From the NCBI RefSeq assembly GCF_013407955.1, contig NZ_JACCBU010000001.1:5394001-5458000 (forward strand): 64,000 nt of DNA, read 5' to 3'. A program made the translations under genes and the position numbers. The DNA is from Microlunatus parietis. GTDB taxonomy: Bacteria; Actinomycetota; Actinomycetes; Propionibacteriales; Propionibacteriaceae. The notes under the pieces are model-generated. The model made no database searches, had not been told where the DNA came from, and was given only the letters and a program-made list of their open reading frames with translations. How positions within the stretch are numbered: position 1 is the first letter of the stretch; each line of letters begins with the position of its first letter. Positions 1-7,348 of the stretch are shown here, piece by piece.

Positions 1-670
1 ACCGGTAGCCCGAACCCGTGATGATCAGCCAGGCCAGGTCCTCGGTCAGGTCGAGCCGGCGGTCGTCGGTGATCACCGACACCTCGGCCAGGCCGAGGCT
101 CTCGAGCCAGGCCGCGTACGGTTCCGCCTCGTTGACCTTGTCGATCAGGTGCGGCTTGCGCTTCGTCACCGGAGCACCGGTGACCGTGTTGACGGCGCGA
201 GCGAGGTGCTCGCCCGGTGCCTCCATCGCTCCGCGCCGCCAGATCGTGAAGCCGACCCGGCCGCCGGGCCGGGCCATCCCGATCAGCCGGCGCGTGCCGG
301 CCTCCATGTCGGGGAAGAAGAAGATGCCGAGCGCGGCCTGCACCACGTCGTAGCCGTGCCCGGTCCAGCCGACGACGTCGGCGACGTGGCCGTGCAGCTG
401 GGGGAGGGCGGCCGCGTGGACGATGTCGATCATGGGCGGGGAGACGTCGACCGCGTCGACGGAGCCGTCCGTGCCGACGGCGTGCGCAGCGGGGATAGCC
501 GACGCTCCCGTACCGCAGCAGGCGTCCAGCACGCGATCGCCGGGGCGCGGCCCGGTCGCGGCGACGGTGGCCCGGCCGATCGGGCACCAGAGGTGCCGGC
601 CGAGCGCGTCGAAGTCGGCCGCGGCGGCGTCGAACCCGCGGCGGTAGTCGGTCGGTGAGTCTGCGGCCAT
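1..670 (-). CDS. Class I SAM-dependent methyltransferase, 3' end cut by the window
   Basis: The reading frame starts with ATG at 670 and runs off the left edge (about 223 residues visible). Residues 47-56 (VLDACCGTGA) match the glycine-rich motif I of Rossmann-fold methyltransferases that binds S-adenosylmethionine, although the usual Gly after the acidic residue is Ala-Cys. A later segment, PGGRVGFTIW, fits post-motif III of UbiE/COQ5-like enzymes. The substrate cannot be told. It lies downstream of the mrf-like gene on the same strand, 38 bases away, so co-transcription and zinc regulation are possible but unproven. The 3' end is missing, so a C-terminal domain cannot be excluded. Confidence 0.8.
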   Translation of the reverse strand, partial: MAADSPTDYRRGFDAAAADFDALGRHLWCPIGRATVAATGPRPGDRVLDACCGTGASAIPAAHAVGTDGSVDAVDVSPPMIDIVHAAALPQLHGHVADVVGWTGHGYDVVQAALGIFFFPDMEAGTRRLIGMARPGGRVGFTIWRRGAMEAPGEHLARAVNTVTGAPVTKRKPHLIDKVNEAEPYAAWLESLGLAEVSVITDDRRLDLTEDLAWLIITGSGYR

Positions 671-708
671 CGGTCAGCTCCTACCGGGAGTCACGATCAT
701 GATCATGG

Positions 709-1809
709 TCAGGCGGCGGAGCTCGCCGTGCCGAGCCAGGGGTCGAAGCCGTCGTCGACGCCGCGCCAGCGGTCCAGGTCGCCGAGTTCCCGATCGGTCA
801 TCAGGATCGTGGCGAAGGCGTCGCGGATACGCTCTCGTTCCGTCGGGTCGACGCCGGTGATCGTGAGCGCGGTGCCCGGCATCCGGTCGCCCCACGGCCC
901 GTGGATGCCGACGCTGAGTTGGCCTCCGGAGCCGTCCCAGACGCAGGCGACCCCGGGTCGGCTGGGCAGCCAGAAGTGTCCGCGGGCCCGGATCAGGCCG
1001 GTGCCGAGGTCCTCCAGCCGCGCCATCAGCCGCTGCGGTTCGAACGGTCGGCCGGACTGCAGGACCAGCGTCCAGACTCCGTCGGCGTCCGGTTGCGGCC
1101 GGCCGGCGGGCTGCAGCGGATGGATTCTGGCCCGGGCCAGTCCGGTGTCGTGCCGGCGGACGATCAGGTCGGCGACGTCGATCCGGTGCGGACTGGCCAG
1201 GAAGGCCGACGAGCACAGCAGCCGGCGGAGGAGGCCGACACTCTGGCGGCCGGAGTTGCCGACGGCCAGCACTGCGTCCGCGTACTCCACCTGAGCGCAC
1301 ACCGCCTCGCCGACCGACCGGCGGTCCCGGGGGCCGTGGGCCAGGTCGCGTTCGTCGAGCAGGTCGTCGCCGAGAATGTCGTGGACCGCGGTCGCGCCGT
1401 CGACGGCGGCGACCACCGGAGCGAGTCTGATCCCGACCAGCCGGCCGTCCCGGACCGCGGTGTCGACGGCCGCCGCGACCGGTTCTGGCGGCGTGGCCAG
1501 GGGCAGCGCGAGCACGACGGTACGCCAGCGATCGATGTCCGTCAGCCGCGCCAGCGTCGCCAGCACGTCCTGCCGCAGCGTGCAGCCCAGGCAGCCGTGA
1601 TCAAGGTCGACGAACTCGGCTTCGGCGGTCCCGTCGCGATCCGCGATCACTCGGCGCAGCGCCGGCTCGGGCCGGTCGACGGCCAGGTCGTAGCTGAGCT
1701 GGGCGGCGTCCGGCAGGTCGAGCAGGAACGTGGCCGCCGCGGACTGCCGCGCGACCGGGTCGACGGCGGCGATCATCGCGACCGAGAGGTACGGGCTGCT
1801 GTCGTTCAT
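709..1809 (-). CDS. mrf: CobW/COG0523-related protein resembling Mrf, the ribosome-hibernation partner of zinc starvation
   Basis: The start at 1809 is preferred over the upstream ATG at 1842 because an AGGAGG ribosome-binding site sits nine bases before it; this gives 366 residues. The N-terminal region has the COG0523 layout and the metal-motif relative HGCLGCT, but no canonical GxxGxGKT P-loop, which is also true as I recall of mycobacterial Mrf. Later segments (AQVEYAD, RPFEPQRL, RARGHFWLPSRPG) follow the same family. Mrf recruits a hibernation factor to ribosomes carrying zinc-free S14/L33 in zinc-starved mycobacteria. Here the gene is divergent from exactly those ribosomal paralogues and shares a Zur box with them. 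The Mrf assignment rests on remembered family features plus context; a plain COG0523 metallochaperone is the alternative. Confidence 0.72.
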   Translation of the reverse strand: MNDSSPYLSVAMIAAVDPVARQSAAATFLLDLPDAAQLSYDLAVDRPEPALRRVIADRDGTAEAEFVDLDHGCLGCTLRQDVLATLARLTDIDRWRTVVLALPLATPPEPVAAAVDTAVRDGRLVGIRLAPVVAAVDGATAVHDILGDDLLDERDLAHGPRDRRSVGEAVCAQVEYADAVLAVGNSGRQSVGLLRRLLCSSAFLASPHRIDVADLIVRRHDTGLARARIHPLQPAGRPQPDADGVWTLVLQSGRPFEPQRLMARLEDLGTGLIRARGHFWLPSRPGVACVWDGSGGQLSVGIHGPWGDRMPGTALTITGVDPTERERIRDAFATILMTDRELGDLDRWRGVDDGFDPWLGTASSAA

Positions 1810-1852
1810 GATCGTCGCCTCCTGAGTAGCGAGTTGGTCCATCGCACTCTAA

Positions 1853-1867
1853 TGAATATGATTGTCA
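1853..1867. promoter_or_regulatory. Zur box between mrf-like gene and rpmG-rpsN
   Basis: The 15-mer TGAATATGATTGTCA matches the actinobacterial Zur consensus TGAAAATGATTTTCA at 13 of 15 positions and is nearly palindromic. It lies 43 bases before the mrf-like start on one strand and 30 bases before the rpmG start on the other, so one repressor dimer could silence both directions when zinc is plentiful. Confidence 0.8.
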
Positions 1868-1897
1868 TATCCAAACGAATGGAAGCGGAGGTCGCCG

Positions 1898-2065
1898 ATG
1901 GCTCGGCGCAACGAGGTGCGTCCGTTGATCAAGCTCAGGTCGACGGCGGGGACCGGCTACACGTACGTCACGAAGAAGAACAAGCGCAACGACCCGGACC
2001 GGCTGGTGCTGCGGAAGTACGATCCGCGGGTCCGGCGTCACGTCGAGTTCCGCGAGGACCGGTGA
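1898..2065 (+). CDS. rpmG: Ribosomal protein L33, zinc-free (C-) paralogue
   Basis: This 55-residue protein begins MARRNEVRP and carries the L33 core (TGYTYVTKKN, LRKYDPRVRRHV). It contains no cysteine, so the zinc-ribbon CxxC pairs of the zinc-binding form are gone. Such paralogues replace the zinc form in the 50S subunit during zinc starvation and release stored zinc. The ATG at 1898 is chosen over an in-frame upstream codon at 1862 because GCGGAGG precedes it and the protein then has normal L33 length. It is the first gene of a two-gene unit under the Zur box; rpsN follows after four bases. Confidence 0.93.
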   Translation: MARRNEVRPLIKLRSTAGTGYTYVTKKNKRNDPDRLVLRKYDPRVRRHVEFREDR

Positions 2066-2069
2066 TCCG

Positions 2070-2375
2070 GTGGCCAAACGCAGCAAGATCATCAAGAATC
2101 GGCAGCGTGCCGCGGTGGTCGAACGCTACCGAGACCGCCGCGCCGGCCTGAAGGCTCTGATCCGAAGCTCCGCCAGCACGGAAGCGGAGCGGGACCGGGC
2201 ACGCCGCGAGCTGGCCCGGCTGCCGCGCGACAGCAGTCCGATCCGGTTGCGCAACCGTGACGCGGTCGACGGCCGACCGCGAGGCTTTCTGCGGATTGCG
2301 GGCCTCAGTCGGATCCGGTTCCGGGCCATGGCCCACCGGGGCGAACTGCCCGGCATCACCAAATCGAGTTGGTGA
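2070..2375 (+). CDS. rpsN: Ribosomal protein S14, zinc-free long (101-residue) paralogue
   Basis: GTG start; 101 residues, the length of the long S14 type. The C-terminal signature RLRNRDAVDGRPRGFLR with downstream LSRIRFR is diagnostic of S14. The CxxC zinc pairs of short S14 are absent, and no cysteine occurs at all. It sits four bases after rpmG, so the two are surely co-transcribed and probably translationally coupled. Together with the Zur box and the mrf-like gene this is the classical zinc-sparing ribosome remodelling locus of actinobacteria. Confidence 0.93.
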   Translation: MAKRSKIIKNRQRAAVVERYRDRRAGLKALIRSSASTEAERDRARRELARLPRDSSPIRLRNRDAVDGRPRGFLRIAGLSRIRFRAMAHRGELPGITKSSW

Positions 2376-2439
2376 CGCCCGGTCGGTTTGAACCGCGCCC
2401 CGGTGGGATAAGGGGTCAGCGAGTAGGTGAACCTGCCCC

Positions 2440-3168
2440 ATGGTCTCGCGAGAGGTACGTCTCGGGCACCTCTTCGTCAGACTCGCCGACAGCCTGGTCA
2501 GGGACCTCGATGTCGTCGAACTCCTGGACGAACTGGTCGCCCGCTGCACCGACCTGCTCGACGCCGAGAGCGCGGCCCTGATCCTGGCCGATGAGCAGGG
2601 CGTGCTCCGGGTCCTGGCGGCCTCCTCGGCGCAGGCCTGGTCGCTCGAGGAACTGGAACTGCGGCAGCAGGACGGGCCGTGCCTGGATTGCTACCACTCG
2701 GGCGAGCCCGTCGTCGCCACCGTGGCAGCCGATCAGCCTGAGCGCTGGCCGGTGTTCGCGGCTGCGCTGCGCCGGCTGCGGCTGGGCCCGACCTACGCGC
2801 TCCCGCTGCGGCTTCGTGGCCGGACCATCGGCACGCTGAAACTGGTCGCTGTTCCCGATCATCCGCTTCCCGATGATCAACTTCAGGTTGCCCAGGCCCT
2901 CGCCGACGTCACGACGATCACGATCCTGCAGCAGCGGGCGAACCAGGCGAGCGAGCGCCTGGTCGCGCAGTTGCAGGTCGCCCTGAACAGCCGGATCGCC
3001 ATCGAGCAGGCGAAGGGCGTCACGGCTCAGGCGCTCGGAGTCTCCACGGACCGGGCCTTCACGGTGCTGCGTGATCATGCCCGTCGGTCCCGGGAATCCC
3101 TGACGGACGTTGCCCAGCGGATCGCCGCCGGGCACCTCAGCCCGGAAGTCCTGGCCGAGGACCGTTAG
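2440..3168 (+). CDS. GAF-ANTAR transcription antitermination regulator
   Basis: 242 residues. Residues from about 20 to 165 form a GAF domain (LDELVARCTDLLDAESAALI, then GPTYALPLRLRGRTIGTLKL). The C-terminal 60 residues are an ANTAR RNA-binding domain (ALNSRIAIEQAKG, then AFTVLRDHARRS, LTDVAQRI). ANTAR proteins bind paired stem-loops in nascent RNA and prevent termination; the GAF part is the likely sensor. Its stop overlaps by three bases the stop of the convergent small gene at 3165-3440, which resembles a kinase dimerisation domain, so the two may act together. Ligand and RNA targets are unknown. Confidence 0.88.
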   Translation: MVSREVRLGHLFVRLADSLVRDLDVVELLDELVARCTDLLDAESAALILADEQGVLRVLAASSAQAWSLEELELRQQDGPCLDCYHSGEPVVATVAADQPERWPVFAAALRRLRLGPTYALPLRLRGRTIGTLKLVAVPDHPLPDDQLQVAQALADVTTITILQQRANQASERLVAQLQVALNSRIAIEQAKGVTAQALGVSTDRAFTVLRDHARRSRESLTDVAQRIAAGHLSPEVLAEDR

Positions 3169-3440
3169 TGTCGTGAGTCAGAGCCTGTTGCGGATTCGGC
3201 GCCGTCGGGCGACCCGTTGCCGGTCTGACGGCGGTCGGCCGCGGCCTCGAAGGTCGCTCGGCGCAGATCCTTGATCACCTCGTCCAGTACGTCCACCACG
3301 GATTCGATGCGTTCGGCGACCCCGTCGCCGGCGAGGTTGGACGCCGCCGACAGTTCGAAGGCGACTCGGGTCAGCTGCTGGATGACCCGTTGATGAAGGC
3401 CGGTCTGACCGTCCAGCGCATCATGATCATGGGTCGTCAT
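3165..3440 (-). CDS. Small protein resembling a lone histidine-kinase dimerisation (HisKA_3) domain
   Basis: 91 residues, ATG at 3440. Residues from about 14 to 65 read LHQRVIQQLTRVAFEL, then RIESVVDVLDEVIKDLR. This spacing matches the two dimerisation helices of DevS/NarX-type kinases, where H-x-RVIQ-x-L surrounds the phosphorylated histidine and LD-x-x-I-x-x-x-R ends the second helix. No ATPase domain follows; the protein ends in a polar tail. It could be a phosphotransfer or dimerisation module cut from a kinase, or just a structural homologue. It converges with the GAF-ANTAR gene with overlapping stop codons. The function is inference. Confidence 0.6.
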   Translation of the reverse strand: MTTHDHDALDGQTGLHQRVIQQLTRVAFELSAASNLAGDGVAERIESVVDVLDEVIKDLRRATFEAAADRRQTGNGSPDGAESATGSDSRH

Positions 3441-3627
3441 CGATCCACACTTCCGGCGCCGTCCGGCCGTCCGACGGGTTTCACGGGCACACCACACCCC
3501 CAAGGAGTCGTTCACGAGCCGGGGTCCGGGGCCTGGAGTCCGTACTTTATCGCCCAGGAATCCCACCCGTACAGAGTTTCCTTCCGGCGCTGGATTCCGC
3601 GGCGGTCGGCCGGCTCTGGACATCGGT

Positions 3628-3655
3628 TCTACAACGTAGTAGACATCGTTGTAGA
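3628..3655. promoter_or_regulatory. Perfect 9-bp inverted repeat, likely operator of the GH43-LacI operon
   Basis: TCTACAACG (3628-3636) and CGTTGTAGA (3647-3655) are exact reverse complements separated by ten bases, putting the arms about two helical turns apart. It lies 28 bases before the GH43 start. Given the LacI-family gene at the end of the operon, autoregulated repression through this site is the natural reading. Confidence 0.6.
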
Positions 3656-3683
3656 TCTGGAGCTGCAAAGGGGAGGGGTTCCG

Positions 3684-6023
3684 GTGGTTGCTCGAAGGGC
3701 GAAGCCGTACTGCGTCGTCACGGTTGCCGTGCTGGTCGGGTTGAGTTTGATCTTGGCCGTGGCGGGTTCGCCGCAGCCGCGGGCGTCGGCCGAGTCGCCG
3801 CCGGCCTTCACCAATCCGGTCGGCGGTGAGACGATTCCCAACTTCGCCGATCCGACCATGATCAGGGGTCGCGACGGCTACTGGTACGCCTATGCGACGG
3901 GCGATCCGCTGTTCCCCGGTGATCACTACCGCAGGTTGATGATCGCCCGGTCGGCCGACCTGGTCCGGTGGGAGTACGTCGGCGACGTGTTCACCGAGAA
4001 GACGGAGCCGCGCTATGACGGGTTCGGCGACGAGGCCAACCGGTTGTACTGGGCGCCCGACATCGAGTACGTCGACGGGCGCTACCTGCTCTACTACTCG
4101 TACGTGGTGAACGCCGGAGTCGACCGGCACTGGCGGGCCATCGGGGTCGCGACGGCCCCGGCACCGCAGGGGCCCTGGACGGACTCCGGCGCGTACGTGA
4201 CCGGGCCGGAGACCTGGGAGCCGGTGCCCGGGACCCAGGCGTGGCGGAACGTGATCGATCCGGAAGTGGTCGCGACGCCGGACGGCACCCGGTATCTCTA
4301 CTACGGCTCCGTCGACGGCGGGGTGCGGGTGGTGCCGCTGTCCGCCGACGGGCTGACCGCGGTCGGCGAGCCGGTCCAGGTCACCCTGGAGAACCGCTAC
4401 GAGGCCGCGCACCTGGTGTACCGGGACGGCTTCTACTACCTCTTCCTCTCCGCGATCGGCGGATGCTGCGCAGGGCCGGCCTCCGGCTACCCGGTTCACG
4501 TCGGCCGGGCGCGCAGTCCGCTCGGTCCCTTCCTTGATCGCGACGGTCACTCCGTGCTGGGCCGGCATGCTGGCGGCACCCCGGTCCAGGTGCCGACCGG
4601 CAACCGATGGGTCAGCGTCGGCCACAACACGCTGGCCACCGACCTGGCCGGGCAGCAGTGGCTGGTCACGCACGCGATCGACCGCAGCAACCCTTATCTG
4701 CAAGGAAGCCTGAACCGCAGGCAGCTGGTGATCAGCCGGCTGGACTGGGTCGACGGCTGGCCCACGACGAACGGCGGCCGCGGGCTGCTGGACGGGCCGC
4801 AACCGGCGCCGAGCATGGTCGCTACGACGGCCGCCGCGTTCGAGGACGGCACCCTGTCGCCGCGGGTGTGGCAGCCGCGGCCGGGCTGGACGGTCGGCCG
4901 GGAGCCGGCCGGCGGCTTCCTCAGCAGCCCTCCCGGTCGCCAGGCACTGGGCGCGACGCGACTGACCCGGGGCGACGTCCGGCTCCGCGGCGCGGTCCGG
5001 CACGGAGATCCCGGGCAGGGCTCGGCCGGCCTGAGCCTCACCCGCGGCGATCTCACCGTCGAGGCGGTGATCGATCGCGACACGGAGTCGTTCGTGATCA
5101 TGGTGCGGCGGGACGGCAGGGTCGGGGAACGCCGGGCGCTGCCGCTGCCGGCCGGCTTCCGCTACGACGACTGGCACGAGCTCGAGCTCCGGATCCGTGG
5201 CCGGCACCTGGAGGCGACGGTCACCGATCACGGCCTCGATGATCCGCTGGCGGCCGCCGAGCTGTCGCTGCCGCCCACTTCGGGCGGCGGGCGGCTCGAC
5301 CTGATCAGCAACGGCGCGGCCGCCGACTTCGACGACATCACCGCCGCGCCGCTGTACGTCCCGGTCACGACGAAGGTTCCGGACCCGGCCGTCGGCGAGC
5401 CGCTCCCCGGCGCCGGCGACGAATTCGATCATGGTCTCGGCTCCGGCTGGCAACCGCTGCGCGATCCCGCCGCGGAGGTCGGCGCCGGCCGGCTGACCCT
5501 GCCGGTGCAGGAGGCCGCCGAGCTGATCGACCAGCGGCCGGTCCCCGACGACGGCGCCGCGCTGCTGCTGCGCCAGCCGCCCGACGGGGACTGGACCGTG
5601 GAGACCAAGATCACCGTGCCGTACGGCGAGGGCTATCCGGCCGCCTGGCCGCAGGCCGGACTGATCGCGTACGCCGGCGATGATCACTTCGTGAATCTCA
5701 GCTACGCAGCGGCGCGGCGGACCCGGCATGTCGCGTTCGGCACGGAGCTGCCCTGGGACGGCCGGGTGGTGTACGGCGACGCCCGTCTCGGCCCGACCAC
5801 GGGCGACACGGTGTGGCTGCGGCTGCGCCACGAGACCGACCCGGCCACCGGCGAGCACCACTACCGGGCCGCGACCAGCGTCGACGGTGATCACTGGGTC
5901 TGGCACGGGGTGCGCACCCTGCCCGCCGGGCCGACGCCCCGGATCGGCCTGGCCGCGTTCGGGGCCGCGCCTGGGGCCAGACTGACCGCGACCTTCGAGT
6001 ACGTACGCTTCCTGGCATCATGA
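3684..6023 (+). CDS. Secreted GH43 family glycoside hydrolase with C-terminal lectin-like modules
   Basis: The GTG at 3684 follows a GGGGAGGGG ribosome-binding site and gives 779 residues beginning with a basic stretch, a hydrophobic core and an ASA cleavage site: a Sec signal peptide. The five-blade propeller domain (about residues 40-370) shows the GH43 acidic triad in context: the base in NFADPTMIRG, the pKa modulator in VIDPEVVATPDG and the acid in NRYEAAHLVYRDG. Two beta-rich modules follow (about 375-560 and 570-779), similar to DUF1349/concanavalin-like appendages of arabinan- or xylan-active enzymes. Likely substrate is an extracellular plant arabinan or xylan side chain, which is inference. 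It overlaps the LacI gene by ATGA. Confidence 0.85.
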   Translation: MVARRAKPYCVVTVAVLVGLSLILAVAGSPQPRASAESPPAFTNPVGGETIPNFADPTMIRGRDGYWYAYATGDPLFPGDHYRRLMIARSADLVRWEYVGDVFTEKTEPRYDGFGDEANRLYWAPDIEYVDGRYLLYYSYVVNAGVDRHWRAIGVATAPAPQGPWTDSGAYVTGPETWEPVPGTQAWRNVIDPEVVATPDGTRYLYYGSVDGGVRVVPLSADGLTAVGEPVQVTLENRYEAAHLVYRDGFYYLFLSAIGGCCAGPASGYPVHVGRARSPLGPFLDRDGHSVLGRHAGGTPVQVPTGNRWVSVGHNTLATDLAGQQWLVTHAIDRSNPYLQGSLNRRQLVISRLDWVDGWPTTNGGRGLLDGPQPAPSMVATTAAAFEDGTLSPRVWQPRPGWTVGREPAGGFLSSPPGRQALGATRLTRGDVRLRGAVRHGDPGQGSAGLSLTRGDLTVEAVIDRDTESFVIMVRRDGRVGERRALPLPAGFRYDDWHELELRIRGRHLEATVTDHGLDDPLAAAELSLPPTSGGGRLDLISNGAAADFDDITAAPLYVPVTTKVPDPAVGEPLPGAGDEFDHGLGSGWQPLRDPAAEVGAGRLTLPVQEAAELIDQRPVPDDGAALLLRQPPDGDWTVETKITVPYGEGYPAAWPQAGLIAYAGDDHFVNLSYAAARRTRHVAFGTELPWDGRVVYGDARLGPTTGDTVWLRLRHETDPATGEHHYRAATSVDGDHWVWHGVRTLPAGPTPRIGLAAFGAAPGARLTATFEYVRFLAS

Positions 6024-7042
6024 GCGCGACGATCAAGGACGTGGCCCGGCTGGCCGGGGTGTCGATCAAGACGGTCTCCAACGTGCTGAACGACTATCCG
6101 CACCTGACCGTCGAGACCCGGGGCAAGGTCGAGCGGGCGCTGGCCGAGCTGGACTACCGGCCCAACCTCGCCGCCCGCAACCTGCGCCGCGGCCGGACCG
6201 GGGTGATCGCGCTGGCGCTGCCGACCTTCGGCAGCCCCTACTTCGCCGAACTCGCCGACCTGATCGTCCGTGAGGCCGCGGGACAGCAGCTGACCGTGCT
6301 GATCGAGTCCACCGATGGCGAGCTGCAGCGCGAGCGAAACGTCGCGGAGGGTTTCCACAGCAGGTTTCTGGACGGCGTCATCCTGCAACCCTGGTCCGTC
6401 TCCGACCGCTTCCTCCGGGCCCGGACCGACCAGACGCCGCTGGTCCTGCTCGGCGAAGGGCGGGTCCGGACGGCCGACAGCGTCGCCGTCGACAGCCGGG
6501 CCGTCGCCACCGCCGCCGTTGATCATCTTCTCGGACTGGGCCGCCGCCGGATCGGCGTCATCGGGTCACCGCAGCAGGGCGCGGCCGGCCGGCAGCGGCT
6601 GGAGCCGGCCCGGCGCTATGCCGGCTACCGGACCGCACTGGAGGCGGCCGGGCTGCCGTACGACGAGACCTTGATCAGCACCGTCGACGGTGACCACACG
6701 CCCGAGCGCACCGCCGAAGCCGTGGCCAGCCTGCTCACCCGGGCCCCCGACCTGGACGCGATCTTCTGCTTCAACGACCGGCTCGGCGTGGCGACGCTCC
6801 GCGCGCTGACCAGCCGCGGGGTCCGGGTTCCGGACGACGTCGCCGTGATCGGGATCGACGACATCGAAGCCGCCCGGACCGTCACCCCGACCCTGTCCAC
6901 GATCGCCCCCGACAAGGGGGAGATCGCCCGCGCTGCGGTACGGATGCTGACCGAACGGATCGCCGGCGCAGCCGAAGCGGCCCGCCACCTCACCGTCGAC
7001 TTCACCGTCGTCGCCCGGGAGAGCACCGGCCGGGCGAACTGA
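6020..7042 (+). CDS. LacI-family transcriptional regulator
   Basis: 340 residues. The N-terminal helix-turn-helix (IKDVARLAGVSIKTVSNVLN) and hinge (DYRPNLAARNLRRGRT) are typical, followed by a periplasmic-binding-protein-like sugar sensor (VIALALPTFGSPYFAEL, CFNDRLGVATLRAL, DVAVIGIDDIEAA). Its ATG overlaps the GH43 stop (ATGA), so it is co-translated with the enzyme. The likely operator is the inverted repeat at 3628-3655. An oligosaccharide released by the GH43 enzyme is the probable inducer. No dedicated sugar transporter lies nearby. Confidence 0.9.
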   Translation: MSATIKDVARLAGVSIKTVSNVLNDYPHLTVETRGKVERALAELDYRPNLAARNLRRGRTGVIALALPTFGSPYFAELADLIVREAAGQQLTVLIESTDGELQRERNVAEGFHSRFLDGVILQPWSVSDRFLRARTDQTPLVLLGEGRVRTADSVAVDSRAVATAAVDHLLGLGRRRIGVIGSPQQGAAGRQRLEPARRYAGYRTALEAAGLPYDETLISTVDGDHTPERTAEAVASLLTRAPDLDAIFCFNDRLGVATLRALTSRGVRVPDDVAVIGIDDIEAARTVTPTLSTIAPDKGEIARAAVRMLTERIAGAAEAARHLTVDFTVVARESTGRAN

Positions 7043-7348
7043 CCGATTCCGACGATTCCGGGGCCGCTGGGACCGCCGGGGGGACACTGCGCTGCTCGAC
7101 GGGCTTGGGACTTAAGACCTCAATCCAACACAGGTTGCCCGTTTTCGGCTCAATGGTCTGGGCCGCGGCTTAACCTGTTCGAGCTTCAACAAAAGGGGGC
7201 GAAGCAAGTCGCCGTTTCGGCGCACCCAGAACCAACCCTGTAGAAGACCCTCGCCTGGCGGGCTGCAACCCGGCCAGGCGAGGTAACCCACCCACAGATC
7301 TGGCTGCGGGTGGGCTCCACCAACCGACCAAAGCGGAGTCGATTGATC
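7043..7348. other. 306-bp intergenic stretch with a strong hairpin
   Basis: No gene is seen between the LacI regulator and the HNH protein. The sequence is visibly poorer in GC than its neighbours around 7105-7200 (runs such as TTCAACAAAAGG), unlike the flanking coding DNA. It contains a perfect 10-bp inverted repeat, CTCGCCTGGC at 7250-7259 and GCCAGGCGAG at 7273-7282, with a 13-base loop whose GGG and CCC can pair too. No U-tract follows, so an intrinsic terminator is not clear; an RNA leader structure for the downstream gene is as likely. Confidence 0.5.

Noticed and set aside
901..2151. A 416-codon plus-strand frame across the Zur box
   Set aside because: It is antisense to the mrf-like gene and runs through rpmG in another frame without any recognisable motif.
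3165..5906. A 913-codon open frame on the minus strand antisense to the GH43 gene
   Set aside because: Its main part is a low-complexity Arg/Pro/Gly/Val shadow of the GH43 gene; only its last 91 codons (from 3440) have a protein-like sequence and a plausible start.
7250..7282. The hairpin as an intrinsic terminator of the LacI gene
   Set aside because: It is more than 200 bases after the stop and has no U-tract; left as an undefined RNA structure.
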